Shown: one piece after another, positions 46,513 to 55,555 of the stretch
Numbering within the stretch: position 1 is the first letter of the stretch
Layout: every line of letters begins with the position of its first letter
DNA from: Cellulomonas sp. ES6
Lineage (GTDB): Bacteria > Actinomycetota > Actinomycetes > Actinomycetales > Cellulomonadaceae
Assembly (NCBI RefSeq): GCF_030053835.1
Contig: NZ_CP125655.1
Coordinates: forward strand, 1,364,001 to 1,428,000
DNA length: 64,000 nt
Reading direction: 5' to 3'
Notes under the pieces: model-generated
The model's input: only the letters and a program-made list of their open reading frames with translations
Told to the model about the DNA's origin: nothing
Databases searched by the model: none
Made by a program: the position numbers and the translations under genes

Positions 46513-47253
46513 ATGCCCGAGACGACCGCGACCACCGCGCCCACCGACGGCCCCGGCGGCCCCGGCGGCCCCGGCGGCGCCCGCCGCGGCACGGCGCGCA
46601 CCGCCGTGGCACGCCGCGACCCCGAGGGCACCCGCCGCGAGATCCTCGAGGCGGCCATCGAGGAGTTCTCGACGCACGGCCTGATGGGCGGGCGGGTGGA
46701 CGCCATCGCGGAGCGCACCCGCTCCACGAAGCGGATGATCTACTACTACTTCCGCAGCAAGGAGCAGCTCTACGCCGAGGCGCTCCTCGAGTCCTACCGG
46801 CGCATCCGGGCCACGGAGGTCGGGCTGCACCTCGACGAGCGGGACCCGGCCGAGGCGCTGCGGCTGCTGGTCCGCTCGAACGTGCAGCACCACGAGCAGA
46901 ACCCGGCGTTCGTGCGGCTGGTGGTGTTCGAGAACCTGCTCGAGGCCGGGGCGATCCACCTGATGTCCGACGAGGTGCGTGCCGCGAACCGCTCGGCGGT
47001 GACGATCATCGAGGACATCCTGCGGCGCGGGCGCGAGCAGGGCGTGTTCCGGGCGGGACCGGACGCCCCGACGGCGCTCGACGTGCAGGAGGTCATCTCG
47101 GGCCTGGCGTTCCAGCGCGTGTCGAACCGCTCGACGTTCCGGGAGCTGTTCGGCCGGGACATGCTGGGCGAGCAGGAGTCGGTGCACGTCCGGGCGATGA
47201 TCGAGGACGTGGTGCTGCGCTTCGTGCTGGCGGACCCGGCGGACGCCGCCTGA
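46513..47253 (+). CDS. TetR-family regulator, paralogue 1
   Basis: A 246-residue regulator. A Gly/Pro leader precedes the HTH in TRREILEAAIEEFSTHGLMG GRVDAIAERTRSTKRMIYYY FRSKEQLY. The ligand domain ends SNRSTFRELFGRDMLGEQES. It is clearly paralogous to the protein at 61769-62470: both share GRVDAIAER/ARVDAIAER, TKRMIYYYF, FVRLVVFENLLE/FVRLVLFENLLE, FRxGPDAPxALDV and NRSTFRELFGRDML. The two genes bracket the CoA/redox cluster, and an operator candidate precedes each. It probably represses until a cluster metabolite binds. Confidence 0.92.
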   Translation: MPETTATTAPTDGPGGPGGPGGARRGTARTAVARRDPEGTRREILEAAIEEFSTHGLMGGRVDAIAERTRSTKRMIYYYFRSKEQLYAEALLESYRRIRATEVGLHLDERDPAEALRLLVRSNVQHHEQNPAFVRLVVFENLLEAGAIHLMSDEVRAANRSAVTIIEDILRRGREQGVFRAGPDAPTALDVQEVISGLAFQRVSNRSTFRELFGRDMLGEQESVHVRAMIEDVVLRFVLADPADAA

Positions 47254-47265
47254 CCCGGGGACGGC

Positions 47266-47295
47266 CCGGGCCCGGTCCGCGACGACCGGGCCCGG
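47266..47295. terminator. Bidirectional hairpin between tetR and MHS transporter
   Basis: A perfect 12-bp stem CCGGGCCCGGTC/GACCGGGCCCGG with a 6-nt loop lies between two convergent stops. Confidence 0.75.
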
Positions 47296-47302
47296 ACCGC
47301 GC

Positions 47303-48601
47303 TCAGGCCGCGGCCGGCTGCCGGACCGCGAACGCCGCGACCGCGGCGGAGACGAGCGACCCGACGAGCAGGTAGGTCGCCACCGGCCACCACCGCCCGT
47401 GCGCCGCCTCGAGCATGGCCGTGGCCAGGAACGGCGTGAAGCCGCCGGCGACGGCCGAGGCCACCTGGTAGCCGACCCCGGCCCCGGTGTTCTGGTGCGC
47501 GGCGCCGAACATCTGGGTGATGAGCGGCTGCTGCACCGAGACCGCCATGTCGTGGGCGACGTTGATGAGCAGGATCGCCACGATCGCGATCGCGACGATC
47601 GACCGGGACTCCAGGGCGAAGAAGAACGGGAACGCGCACACCGCGGCGACCAGCGAGCCGACCACGTAGTTGCGCCGCCAGCCGCCCCGGTCGGACAGGT
47701 ACGCGAACGCCGGGATCGACACGATGCCGAGCGCGCCCACCAGCGCCGCGACGTTGACGAGCTGCTCGCGCGGCATCCCCAGGTGCGTGTCGGCGTACGC
47801 CACCGCGAACGTCGTGACGATGTACATCGTGAGCAGCTCGACGAGCCGCAGGCCGATGATCTCGAGGAACGCCCGGGGGTTCTGCCGGATCGCCGCCCGC
47901 ACGCCGCCCGCCGCCGCGGAGCTCGCCGCCTGCGGCTCCTTGGGGCGCTCGACGACGCCCGACCGGATCCACAGCCCGACCGCGATCAGCACGATCGAGG
48001 ACCAGAACGGCACCCGCCAGCCCCACACCTCGAACTGGTCGCCGGTGAGGTAGCTCATGCCGGAGACGGCGGTCGAGGCGGTGACGAGGCCGACGGCGTA
48101 GCCGATCTGCACGCCCGAGGAGTAGAACGCCCGCCGGCCCGCGGGGGCGTGCCGGACGGCGAGCAGGGCGGCCCCGCCCCACTCGCCGCCGACCGCGAAC
48201 CCCTGCACGGACCGCAGCAGGGTGAGCAGCACCGGCGACCACCAGCCGATCTGGTCGAACGTCGGCAGGAACCCGACGAGCCCGGTGCACGCGCCCATGA
48301 CGGTCATCGTCACGATCAGCACGCGCTTCTGGCCGACCCGGTCGCCCATGCGCCCGAAGAACAGCCCGCCCAGCGGCCGGAACAGGAACCCGATGCCGAG
48401 CGTCGCGAACGACGCCAGCAGGTTCATGGTCGGGCTGTCGAAGGCGTAGAAGTGCTTGTTGAAGACCGTGGCGGCGACCAGCCCGAAGATCAGGAAGTCG
48501 TACCACTCGATGACGGCACCGACGAACGCGCTGACAGCGGCGCGACGGGCCTGGCGGGGGGTGACGTCGGCCGGCAGGCCCGTCGTTCCGAGCGCGGTCA
48601 T
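47303..48601 (-). CDS. MFS transporter, metabolite:H+ symporter (MHS) family
   Basis: A 432-residue, 12-helix permease. Its start AAVSAFVGAVIEWYDFLIFG, the loop FGRMGDRVGQKRVL and RSVQGFAVGGEWGGAALLAV are hallmarks of the MHS group, which includes the shikimate transporter ShiA, KgtP, ProP and citrate carriers. The ATG at 48601 has an AGGAGA site. It follows the second MFS gene by 32 bp on the same strand, and their common upstream region holds an operator shared with the shikimate dehydrogenase gene. Import of quinate, shikimate or a related acid is a reasonable guess. Confidence 0.87.
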   Translation of the reverse strand: MTALGTTGLPADVTPRQARRAAVSAFVGAVIEWYDFLIFGLVAATVFNKHFYAFDSPTMNLLASFATLGIGFLFRPLGGLFFGRMGDRVGQKRVLIVTMTVMGACTGLVGFLPTFDQIGWWSPVLLTLLRSVQGFAVGGEWGGAALLAVRHAPAGRRAFYSSGVQIGYAVGLVTASTAVSGMSYLTGDQFEVWGWRVPFWSSIVLIAVGLWIRSGVVERPKEPQAASSAAAGGVRAAIRQNPRAFLEIIGLRLVELLTMYIVTTFAVAYADTHLGMPREQLVNVAALVGALGIVSIPAFAYLSDRGGWRRNYVVGSLVAAVCAFPFFFALESRSIVAIAIVAILLINVAHDMAVSVQQPLITQMFGAAHQNTGAGVGYQVASAVAGGFTPFLATAMLEAAHGRWWPVATYLLVGSLVSAAVAAFAVRQPAAA

Positions 48602-48633
48602 GGTGGGGATCTCCTGGTCGGGTGCGGCCGCCC

Positions 48634-49887
48634 TCAGGCGGCGACGACCGCGGGACGGGACTCGGCGGCCACGGACCGGGGGAACACCCGGCGGTGCCGC
48701 ATCAGCACCAGGACGCCGAGCAGGACCGAGGCTACCGAGACGACGAGGCCGACCCACACGACGTTCGTGTAGCCGGACGCCTTGGTGGCGGCGCCGTCGA
48801 CGAGCCAGCCGGACAGGTACGGCAGCACGAAGGCGGCGAGGCCGGACGCGAGGCCGATCATCGAGGTGACGACGCCCTTGCGGACCGGGAAGAACTCGGC
48901 CAGCACGACGACGGTCAGCTGGAACAGGCCGCCGGCGGCGAAGTAGCCGATGGCGAACGCGAGGAACGGGTACAGCGTGGCGTTCTGCACCGTGACCATC
49001 AGCAGGTACGCGAGCGCCGCCGCCACCGGGTTGACGATGAGGAACGTCACCGGGCGGAACTTCTTGGCGACCAGGCTCGCGGTGATGAACACGCCCGCGA
49101 ACGACCCGATGGCGTACCAGGAGATGAGGCCGCGGGCGGAGCCCTCGCTCATGCCGGCCATGTACTGCCCGGCGGACGGCAGCGAGTTCTGCGCGAGCCA
49201 GAACATCGACGTCGCGGTGAAGCCGAACAGGACGAGCGCGATGCCCTCGACGCCGAGCTTGGCCCCGGTGTCGCCGGCGCTCTCGGCGTTGGCCTCGATG
49301 CGGGCCTTCTGCTCGGCGGCCAGCGCCTTGTAGTCCGGGAACGGCACGCGCAGCATGACGACGAACACCACGACGAGCACGACGGCCGCCCCGATGAACG
49401 GCAGGCCCCAGAAGTGCCCGGAGGCGGCGAGCCACGTGATGATGAGCGGCAGCACGAGCTGACCGGCGGCGATGGCGGCCTTGACGAGCATGTTCGCGGA
49501 GCCGGCCTTGTCCGGGTAGGACTCCATGAGCGTCGGGTAGGTGCCGACGTCCATGATCGCGTTGGCGAGGCCGAACCAGACGGCGAGCGCGAAGCCGACC
49601 TGCCACGTCGGGCTGACGAGCATGCCCACCATGAACAGCGTGTACATGCCGAGCGACGTCAGCACCATGAAGCGGCGGCCGACGCGGTCGGACAGGAACC
49701 CGGCGAACGACGGGCCGATGATCTTGCCGATGCCGATGCCGGAGATGGCCATCAGCACGTTGCCCTCGGTCGAGCCCCACTGCTCCTGCAGGTGCGCGGA
49801 GTTCTGGGACATGATGATGACGGCCATGCCGTAGAGGAAGAAGTACAGGTACACGGACCCCGCGGTGGGGGCGTAGCGGTTCTTCAT
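48634..49887 (-). CDS. MFS transporter, 12 TM
   Basis: A 417-residue permease with MFS features: FAGFLSDRVGRRFMVLTSLG (loop 2-3 motif), a central cytoplasmic loop rich in Ala/Glu/Lys (KALAAEQKARIEANAESAGD), and FFPVRKGVVTSMIGLASGLA in the C-half. It belongs to a different branch from the adjacent MHS permease. The ATG at 49887 has a GAAAGG site. It is first in the transporter operon and divergent from the acyl-CoA dehydrogenase operon. The substrate is unknown; a second carrier could export the reduced product. Confidence 0.85.
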   Translation of the reverse strand: MKNRYAPTAGSVYLYFFLYGMAVIIMSQNSAHLQEQWGSTEGNVLMAISGIGIGKIIGPSFAGFLSDRVGRRFMVLTSLGMYTLFMVGMLVSPTWQVGFALAVWFGLANAIMDVGTYPTLMESYPDKAGSANMLVKAAIAAGQLVLPLIITWLAASGHFWGLPFIGAAVVLVVVFVVMLRVPFPDYKALAAEQKARIEANAESAGDTGAKLGVEGIALVLFGFTATSMFWLAQNSLPSAGQYMAGMSEGSARGLISWYAIGSFAGVFITASLVAKKFRPVTFLIVNPVAAALAYLLMVTVQNATLYPFLAFAIGYFAAGGLFQLTVVVLAEFFPVRKGVVTSMIGLASGLAAFVLPYLSGWLVDGAATKASGYTNVVWVGLVVSVASVLLGVLVLMRHRRVFPRSVAAESRPAVVAA

Positions 49888-49978
49888 GTCGAGCCTTTCG
49901 AGCGACGCTGCTGCAGAAGGGCACGCGCCGGGGGGTCGGCGCCCCGAGGGGGCGGTCGGCTGAGGAGCTCAGTCGTAG

Positions 49979-49996
49979 GTACTCACTCGGTAGTAC
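49979..49996. promoter_or_regulatory. Putative TetR operator, transporter promoter
   Basis: GTACTCACTCGGTAGTAC, half-site GTACTCAC shared exactly with the site at 50189 (opposite strand). It lies 91 bp before the MFS gene. The 370-bp divergent spacer 49888-50257 holds no gene, and a GTCACAAAGTC word at 50054-50064 recurs at 61482-61492. Confidence 0.6.
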
Positions 49997-50188
49997 ATAA
50001 TCGGTCCTCCCCCGGCCCGCGGCAGGGCCCTAGGTCCCGAGTTTGAGCGCGGCGTCACAAAGTCACCCGCGACGGGCGTCTACCCCCATCCGCAGCGCCC
50101 TGACCTGCGACATCGCCCATCGAGCACGCGTGCGGGGACGTTGGTCCCTGGCACCTCACGGCCGGGGTGCGAGGCTGTCCACGAGTTT

Positions 50189-50206
50189 GTACGAACTAGT
50201 GAGTAC
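50189..50206. promoter_or_regulatory. Putative TetR operator, acyl-CoA dehydrogenase operon
   Basis: GTACGAACTAGTGAGTAC is the most symmetric copy (GTACGAAC/GTGAGTAC around TA). It lies 51 bp before the first dehydrogenase start, where a bound repressor would overlap the promoter. Confidence 0.65.
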
Positions 50207-50257
50207 GACGACGCCGTCGTTCCGCGCCGTCGGCCCACGCCATCGAGGAGGATGCCC

Positions 50258-51433
50258 GTGCTCGACCACAAGCCCGCCACCGACGAGGAGTTCCAGCAGT
50301 ACCTGCGCGAGATCCGCGAGCTGGCCGAGGGCCCGTTCGACGAGATGCAGAAGGAGATCGAGCACACCAACGTCTTCCCGGACGAGTTCTTCGAGCTCGG
50401 CAAGAAGCACAACCTCTACCGGTTCTACCTGCCGGAGCAGTACGGCGGCTGGGGCCTGACGACCAAGCAGATCTTCCAGGTCCAGGAGGAGTTCTCCCGC
50501 GGGCCCGGCGGCATGCGGATGCACCTGCACCACGCGGCCGGCCTCAACTGGCGGATCATGGACGACTTCGGCCAGGAGGAGCTCAAGACCTGGGCGATGC
50601 CGCGGTTCGCGGACAAGACGCTGTACATCAACTTCGCGCTCACCGAGGCCGAGGCCGGCTCCGGCGCCGACATCAAGACCTCCGCGGTGCGCGACGGCGA
50701 CGACTGGGTCATCAACGGCGAGAAGACCCTCATCTCCCACACCGACTGCTCCGACGGCACCTACCTCATCACGCTCACGAACCCCGAGGCCGACAAGGAC
50801 CACCGCCTCACCGCGTTCTTCGTCCCGACCGACACCCCCGGGTACGAGATCGTCGAGATGGAGCACATGATGGGCTGCCGCGGCGCCGGTCACGCCGGCC
50901 TGCGGTTCACCGACTGCCGCGTGCCCGACAGGTACCGCCTCGGCGAGGTCGGCGAGGGCTACCACGTCGCGATGTTCTCGCTCGGCCTGTCCCGCGCCCA
51001 CATCGCCGACTCCAACCTCGGCATGGCCCAGCGGATGCTCGAGATCTCCGTCGCCCGCGCCAAGGACCGCGTCACGTTCGGCAAGGTGCTGGCCAGCCGC
51101 CAGGAGATCCAGCACATGATCGCCGAGTCCGGCACGCACATCTACGCGCTGCGCCAGATGGTCCACGACACCGCCGACCGCTACGACCGCGGCGAGGAGG
51201 CCGACACCCACGCGGCCATGTGCAAGCTGTTCTCGATCCGCACCGTCAAGCTCGTCTCGGACAACATGCTCGAGATCCTCGGCGGCATCGGCTACTTCGA
51301 GAACTGCGAGTACGGACCCGTCGAGCGCCTGTACCGCGACTGCCGCGCGATGTGGCTCGAGGAGGGCCCTCCCACGGTCCAGCGCATCACCGCGGCGCGC
51401 GGGCTGATCGCCACCGGCGGCGACACCTTCTGA
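50258..51433 (+). CDS. Acyl-CoA dehydrogenase family flavoprotein (CaiA-like)
   Basis: A 391-residue FAD enzyme forming or reducing an alpha,beta C=C in an acyl-CoA. It has FALTEAEAGSGADIKTSAVR, EKTLISHTDCSDGTYLITLT, RVTFGKVLASRQEIQHMIAE and LEILGGIGYFE. The C-terminal catalytic region reads MWLEEGPPTVQRI, with Glu before Gly where most members have YEGT. It is distinct from the second dehydrogenase of the operon. The GTG at 50258 is chosen because GAGGAGG lies 6 nt before it, whereas the ATG at 50252 touches that site. First gene of a nine-gene + strand run. Confidence 0.9.
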   Translation: MLDHKPATDEEFQQYLREIRELAEGPFDEMQKEIEHTNVFPDEFFELGKKHNLYRFYLPEQYGGWGLTTKQIFQVQEEFSRGPGGMRMHLHHAAGLNWRIMDDFGQEELKTWAMPRFADKTLYINFALTEAEAGSGADIKTSAVRDGDDWVINGEKTLISHTDCSDGTYLITLTNPEADKDHRLTAFFVPTDTPGYEIVEMEHMMGCRGAGHAGLRFTDCRVPDRYRLGEVGEGYHVAMFSLGLSRAHIADSNLGMAQRMLEISVARAKDRVTFGKVLASRQEIQHMIAESGTHIYALRQMVHDTADRYDRGEEADTHAAMCKLFSIRTVKLVSDNMLEILGGIGYFENCEYGPVERLYRDCRAMWLEEGPPTVQRITAARGLIATGGDTF

Positions 51434-51453
51434 CGGGCGGGGGGAACCGGACG

Positions 51454-52734
51454 ATGAAGCCGCTCGCAGGTCTGCGCGTCGTCGACATGACGGCGTTCCT
51501 GGCCGCCCCCACCACCCAGCGCGTGCTGGGCGAGTGGGGGGCGGACGTGATCAAGGTCGAGCCGCCGCGGGGCGACCCCGGCCGCACCCAGGGCACCGTC
51601 TTCGGCACGCCGTGCACGGACGACGAGAACCCCGGGTTCGACATGGCGAACATGAACAAGCGGTTCGTCACGGTCGACCTGCGCACGCCCGGCGGGCGCG
51701 AGGTCATGGACCGGCTGCTGGCGGACGCCGACGTGTTCGTGACCAGCACGCGGGTCCGCTCCCTGGCGAAGCTGGGGTACGACTTCGACACGCTGCACGC
51801 CCGGTTCCCCCGCCTCGTCATGGCCCAGGTGCTCGGCTTCGGCGCCGAGGGGCCGCTCAAGGACGCCGCCGGCTTCGACATGACCACCTACATGTCGCGC
51901 GGCGGGGTCCTCGCCACCACCCGGGACCGCGAGGGCACCGCGATGCTGCCGCCGTCGGGGTACGGGGACTTCCAGGTCTCGTTCGTGCTCGCCGCCGGCA
52001 TCCTGGCCGCGCTGCTGCAGCGGGACCGCACCGGCCAGGGCGACTACGTCACGGCCAGCCTGCTGCACTCCGGGGTGTTCATGCTCAACCAGGCGATGAT
52101 CGCGGCGCAGTACGGCGCCGAGTACCCCAAGGCGCGGCGGGCCGTCACCAACCCGTTCAACAACACCTACCTCGGCTCGGACGGCGGCCTCATGGCCCTG
52201 TGCGTCGCGGAGTACGACCGGGACTACGACGCCGTCATGCGCGTGGTCGGCCGCGAGGACCTGGTCGGCGACCCGGTGCTCGGGGTGTGCGCGGACATGA
52301 ACGCCGCCGGGCGCAACGCCGAGGTCGTCGACGCGCTCGACGCCGCGTTCGCCCGCCGGCCCGCGGCCGACTGGCTGGCCGCCTTCGGCGCGCTGGACCT
52401 CCCGATCGCCCCCTGCCAGCTCCCCCGGGACGTCTACGACGACCCGCAGGCGCAGGCCAACGACGTGCTGCGGACCGTGACCTACCCCAACGGCGCGCAG
52501 CGGATGCTGCCGACCAACCCGGTGCGGTTCGCCAGCCAGGGCCACCCCGAGCTCACGCTGTCGCGGCCGCAGGGCGCGGACACGCAGGCCGTGCTCGCCG
52601 AGCTCGGCTACACCCCCGCGCAGGTCGCCGACCTGCTGGCCGCCGGCGCCGTGCACGGTCCGGCCGCGCCGTCCGCACCCGCGGCACCGGTGGCGCCCGC
52701 GGCACCCGCCGCGCCGGCGCCCGCCGCCCCCTGA
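51454..52734 (+). CDS. Class III CoA-transferase (CaiB/BaiF family)
   Basis: A 426-residue enzyme that moves CoA between carboxylic acids. It begins MKPLAGLRVVDMTAFLAAPT, followed by LGEWGADVIKVEPPRGDPGR, NMNKRFVTVDLRTPGGREVM and SGYGDFQVSFVLAAGILAAL, where Asp172 occupies the position of the catalytic Asp of the family. The C-terminal 40 residues are Ala/Pro repeats. In carnitine and bile-acid pathways this family recycles CoA from product to incoming substrate, and the neighbours here are of the same kind. Confidence 0.92.
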   Translation: MKPLAGLRVVDMTAFLAAPTTQRVLGEWGADVIKVEPPRGDPGRTQGTVFGTPCTDDENPGFDMANMNKRFVTVDLRTPGGREVMDRLLADADVFVTSTRVRSLAKLGYDFDTLHARFPRLVMAQVLGFGAEGPLKDAAGFDMTTYMSRGGVLATTRDREGTAMLPPSGYGDFQVSFVLAAGILAALLQRDRTGQGDYVTASLLHSGVFMLNQAMIAAQYGAEYPKARRAVTNPFNNTYLGSDGGLMALCVAEYDRDYDAVMRVVGREDLVGDPVLGVCADMNAAGRNAEVVDALDAAFARRPAADWLAAFGALDLPIAPCQLPRDVYDDPQAQANDVLRTVTYPNGAQRMLPTNPVRFASQGHPELTLSRPQGADTQAVLAELGYTPAQVADLLAAGAVHGPAAPSAPAAPVAPAAPAAPAPAAP

Positions 52735-52811
52735 CCGTCCCCGTCCCCCGCGCCCCCGCGTCCCCTCGTCCCCCACCCCGCCGTGCCGGCGGGCAGCAAA
52801 GGAGCACACCC

Positions 52812-53954
52812 GTGGCCCTCATCCTCACCGAGGAGCAGTCCGAGCTCGTCGCGATGGTCCGTGAGTTCGTCCAGAAGGAGGTCGCGCCGCACATCGGCGC
52901 CGCCGACAAGGCCGGCGAGCTGCCGCCCGGGTTCTTCGGGCCCGCGTTCGAGATGGGCCTGCACATGCTCGAGATCCCCGAGGAGTTCGGAGGCGGCGGC
53001 CTGGACTTCGCGACCACCGCGATGGTGTTCGAGGAGCTCGGCAAGGTCGACGCCGGCTACGCGATCACCCTGGTGTCGACGTTCGTCGCGCTGCGCAACG
53101 TCATCCTCGCCGGCACGCCGGAGCAGGCCCAGCTGTTCGCCGACCTGGTGGCCCCGGGCGGCCTCGGCGCGTTCGTGCTGTCCGAGCCCGGCGCCGGGTC
53201 GGACGCCGCCGCGATCCGCACCACCGCGGTGCGGGACGGCGACGAGTACGTGCTCAACGGCACCAAGACCTGGATCACCAACGGCGGCATCGCGAAGGTC
53301 TACGCCGTGCTCGCCAAGACCGACCCGGCCGCCGGCCACCGCGGCATCTCGTGCTTCATCGTCGAGACCGACCGGCCCGGTGTCTCCTGGGGCACCCACG
53401 AGGACAAGTGCGGCCTGCGCACGTCCAACACCTGCGACGTCGTCTTCGACGAGGTGCGCGTCCCGGCCGACCACCGCGTCGGCGCCGAGGGCGAGGGCTT
53501 CCGGATCGCCATGCGCGGCCTGGACTTCTCGCGCGCGTTCATGGCGACGATCTGCGTCGGCATGATGCAGCGCGCCCTGGACGAGGCCGTCGCCTACGCG
53601 AGGCAGCGCGAGCAGTTCGGGCAGCCGATCATCGAGTTCCAGCTCGTCCAGAAGCTGCTCGCCGACATGGCCGCGCAGACCGAGGCCGCCCGCTGCCTCG
53701 TGCACAACACGATGCGCCTCATGGACGCCGGCCTCCCCGTCACCAAGGAGGGGGCCATCACCAAGATGCTCGTCTCCGACATGCTGCAGGACGTCGTCAG
53801 CAAGGCGATCCAGGTGCTCGGCGGCAACGGGTACACCAAGGAGTACCCGGTCGAGAAGATCTTCCGGGACGCCAAGGTCTTCCAGATCATGGAGGGCACC
53901 AACGAGATCCAGGCCCTGGTCATCGGCCGGGCGCTGGCGCGCGAGTCGGCCTGA
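52812..53954 (+). CDS. Acyl-CoA dehydrogenase
   Basis: A 380-residue canonical acyl-CoA dehydrogenase. It shows FVLSEPGAGSDAAAIRTTAV, GTKTWITNGGIAKVY, REQFGQPIIEFQLVQKLLAD, AIQVLGGNGYTKEYPVEKIF and the catalytic Glu in QIMEGTNEIQ. The GTG at 52812 has an AAGGAG site. Its TGA overlaps the FixC-like ATG (TGATG), so electrons are probably exchanged with the Etf/FixC chain encoded next. Working direction (oxidation or reduction) cannot be read. Confidence 0.94.
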   Translation: MALILTEEQSELVAMVREFVQKEVAPHIGAADKAGELPPGFFGPAFEMGLHMLEIPEEFGGGGLDFATTAMVFEELGKVDAGYAITLVSTFVALRNVILAGTPEQAQLFADLVAPGGLGAFVLSEPGAGSDAAAIRTTAVRDGDEYVLNGTKTWITNGGIAKVYAVLAKTDPAAGHRGISCFIVETDRPGVSWGTHEDKCGLRTSNTCDVVFDEVRVPADHRVGAEGEGFRIAMRGLDFSRAFMATICVGMMQRALDEAVAYARQREQFGQPIIEFQLVQKLLADMAAQTEAARCLVHNTMRLMDAGLPVTKEGAITKMLVSDMLQDVVSKAIQVLGGNGYTKEYPVEKIFRDAKVFQIMEGTNEIQALVIGRALARESA

Positions 53955-55252
53955 TGGACGAGGAGGTCTTCGACGCGATCGTCGTCGGCGGGGGCTTCGC
54001 GGGCCTCGCCGCGACCTACCGGCTGGCGCAGGCCGGCCGCTCCGTCCTGCTGGTCGAGCGCGGCGCCACGTGCGGCTCCAAGAACCTCACCGGCGGCCGC
54101 CTCTACACCTACGCGCTGCAGGCGCTGCTCGGCGACGACTGGCGCGAGGCCCCCCTCCAGCGCCGGGTCACCCGCGAGATCATCTCGCTGCTGACCGAGC
54201 AGGACGCGGTGAACATCGACACCACGCTCGGCTCCGCGCCCGAGGAGTCGTACACCGTCCTCGCCACGCCGCTGCTGGAGTGGCTGGCCGCCCGGTGCGA
54301 GGAGGCCGGCGCGATGGTCGTCACCGCCACCACCGTCGAGGGCCTGCTGGTCCGCGACGGCGTGGTCCGGGGCGTGAAGGCCGGCGAGGACGAGCTCGAG
54401 GCGCGCGTCGTCATCGACTGCGAGGGCATCAACCCGCTGCTGCTGGAGCGCGCCGGCCTGATCCGGCCGCTCGACCCGCACGCCGTGGCGGTCGGCGCCA
54501 AGTACGTCTACCGGTACGGCTCCGGCGAGGAGGTCGACCGCATCTTCGGCGTCCGGCCCGGCGAGGGCGCCGCGGTGCTCGGCATGGGCGCGGTCACCCG
54601 CGGGGTGTTCGGCGGCGTGTTCTGCTACTCCAACGCCGACTCGGTGTCGCTGGGCCTGGTGCTCGACTCCGTCGCGTGGAAGGAGTCCGGGCACTCGCTG
54701 CTCGACACCGCCGAGGCGCTGCACGAGCACCCGGCGATCGGCCGCTACGTCGCCGGCGGGGAGCTCGTCGAGTACGGCGCCCACCTGGTCTACGAGGGCG
54801 GGTACGACACGCTGCCCGAGCTGTCCGGCGCCGGCTGGCTGGTCTGCGGCGACGCGGCAGGGCTGTGCCTCAACCGCGGCTTCACGATCCGCGGCATGGA
54901 CTACGCGGTCATGAGCGGGATCGCGGCCGCGGACGCCGTGACCGGGGCGCTGGACGCCGCGGCCGGCACCGGGCCGCTGGGCGCCGCCGCGCTGTCCGGG
55001 TACCGCGAGCGCCTGGAGGCCGGGCTGCTGCGCGACTTCCGGGCGACGCGGGGCGCGCACGACTGGATGGCCGCGACGACCGACCTGTTCACCGTCTACC
55101 CGCAGCTCGCCGTCGACGCGATGACCGGGCTGTACCACGTGGGCCCCGAGCCGCTGACGCCCGTCGCGTCGACGCTGTGGCGCGCCGCCCGCCAGATCAA
55201 GAAGCCGGTGCGGACCGCCCGCACCCTGCTGAAGGGAGTGCGGACGCTGTGA
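53954..55252 (+). CDS. FixC-like ETF-quinone oxidoreductase flavoprotein
   Basis: A 432-residue FAD protein starting FDAIVVGGGFAGLAATYRLA with the GxGxxG dinucleotide fold, then GSKNLTGGRLYTYALQALLG, typical of FixC and ETF:quinone oxidoreductase. It also has VVIDCEGINPLLLERAGL and the second FAD motif WLVCGDAAGLCLNRGFTIRG MDYA. It lacks its own Fe-S domain; the next gene supplies it. In FixABCX complexes FixC passes one electron branch to quinone. It overlaps neighbours at both ends. Confidence 0.9.
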   Translation: MDEEVFDAIVVGGGFAGLAATYRLAQAGRSVLLVERGATCGSKNLTGGRLYTYALQALLGDDWREAPLQRRVTREIISLLTEQDAVNIDTTLGSAPEESYTVLATPLLEWLAARCEEAGAMVVTATTVEGLLVRDGVVRGVKAGEDELEARVVIDCEGINPLLLERAGLIRPLDPHAVAVGAKYVYRYGSGEEVDRIFGVRPGEGAAVLGMGAVTRGVFGGVFCYSNADSVSLGLVLDSVAWKESGHSLLDTAEALHEHPAIGRYVAGGELVEYGAHLVYEGGYDTLPELSGAGWLVCGDAAGLCLNRGFTIRGMDYAVMSGIAAADAVTGALDAAAGTGPLGAAALSGYRERLEAGLLRDFRATRGAHDWMAATTDLFTVYPQLAVDAMTGLYHVGPEPLTPVASTLWRAARQIKKPVRTARTLLKGVRTL

Positions 55253-55551
55253 CCCGCCCCGTCGACGTGCTGCTCGCGGCCACCCGGTTCGAGACCGACG
55301 AGCACCACCCGCACATCGTCATCGACCCCGTCGCGTGCCGCACCTGCCCCTCGGACCGCGCCTGCGCGACGTCCTGCCCGGCGCAGCGCTACGCCTGGGA
55401 CGACGCGGCCGACGTCATGTCGTTCGACCACGTCGGCTGCCTGGAGTGCGGCAGCTGCCGGCTGGTGTGCGACCGGCTGCGCACCGGGGCGCCGGGCTAC
55501 TCCTGGGACTACCCGGCCGCCGGCGCCGGCGTCTCCTACCGGCAGGGCTGA
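55249..55551 (+). CDS. FixX-like ferredoxin
   Basis: A 100-residue ferredoxin-like partner of FixC. Its cluster motif CLECGSCRLVC matches FixX (CxxCxxCxxxC) and an earlier Cys group (CRTCPSDRACATSCPAQ) provides the remaining ligands. The GTG overlaps the FixC stop by 4 nt. Together the two reproduce the split ETF-quinone oxidoreductase of nitrogen fixers and of the carnitine system. Confidence 0.9.
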   Translation: MTRPVDVLLAATRFETDEHHPHIVIDPVACRTCPSDRACATSCPAQRYAWDDAADVMSFDHVGCLECGSCRLVCDRLRTGAPGYSWDYPAAGAGVSYRQG

Positions 55552-55555
55552 GGCG

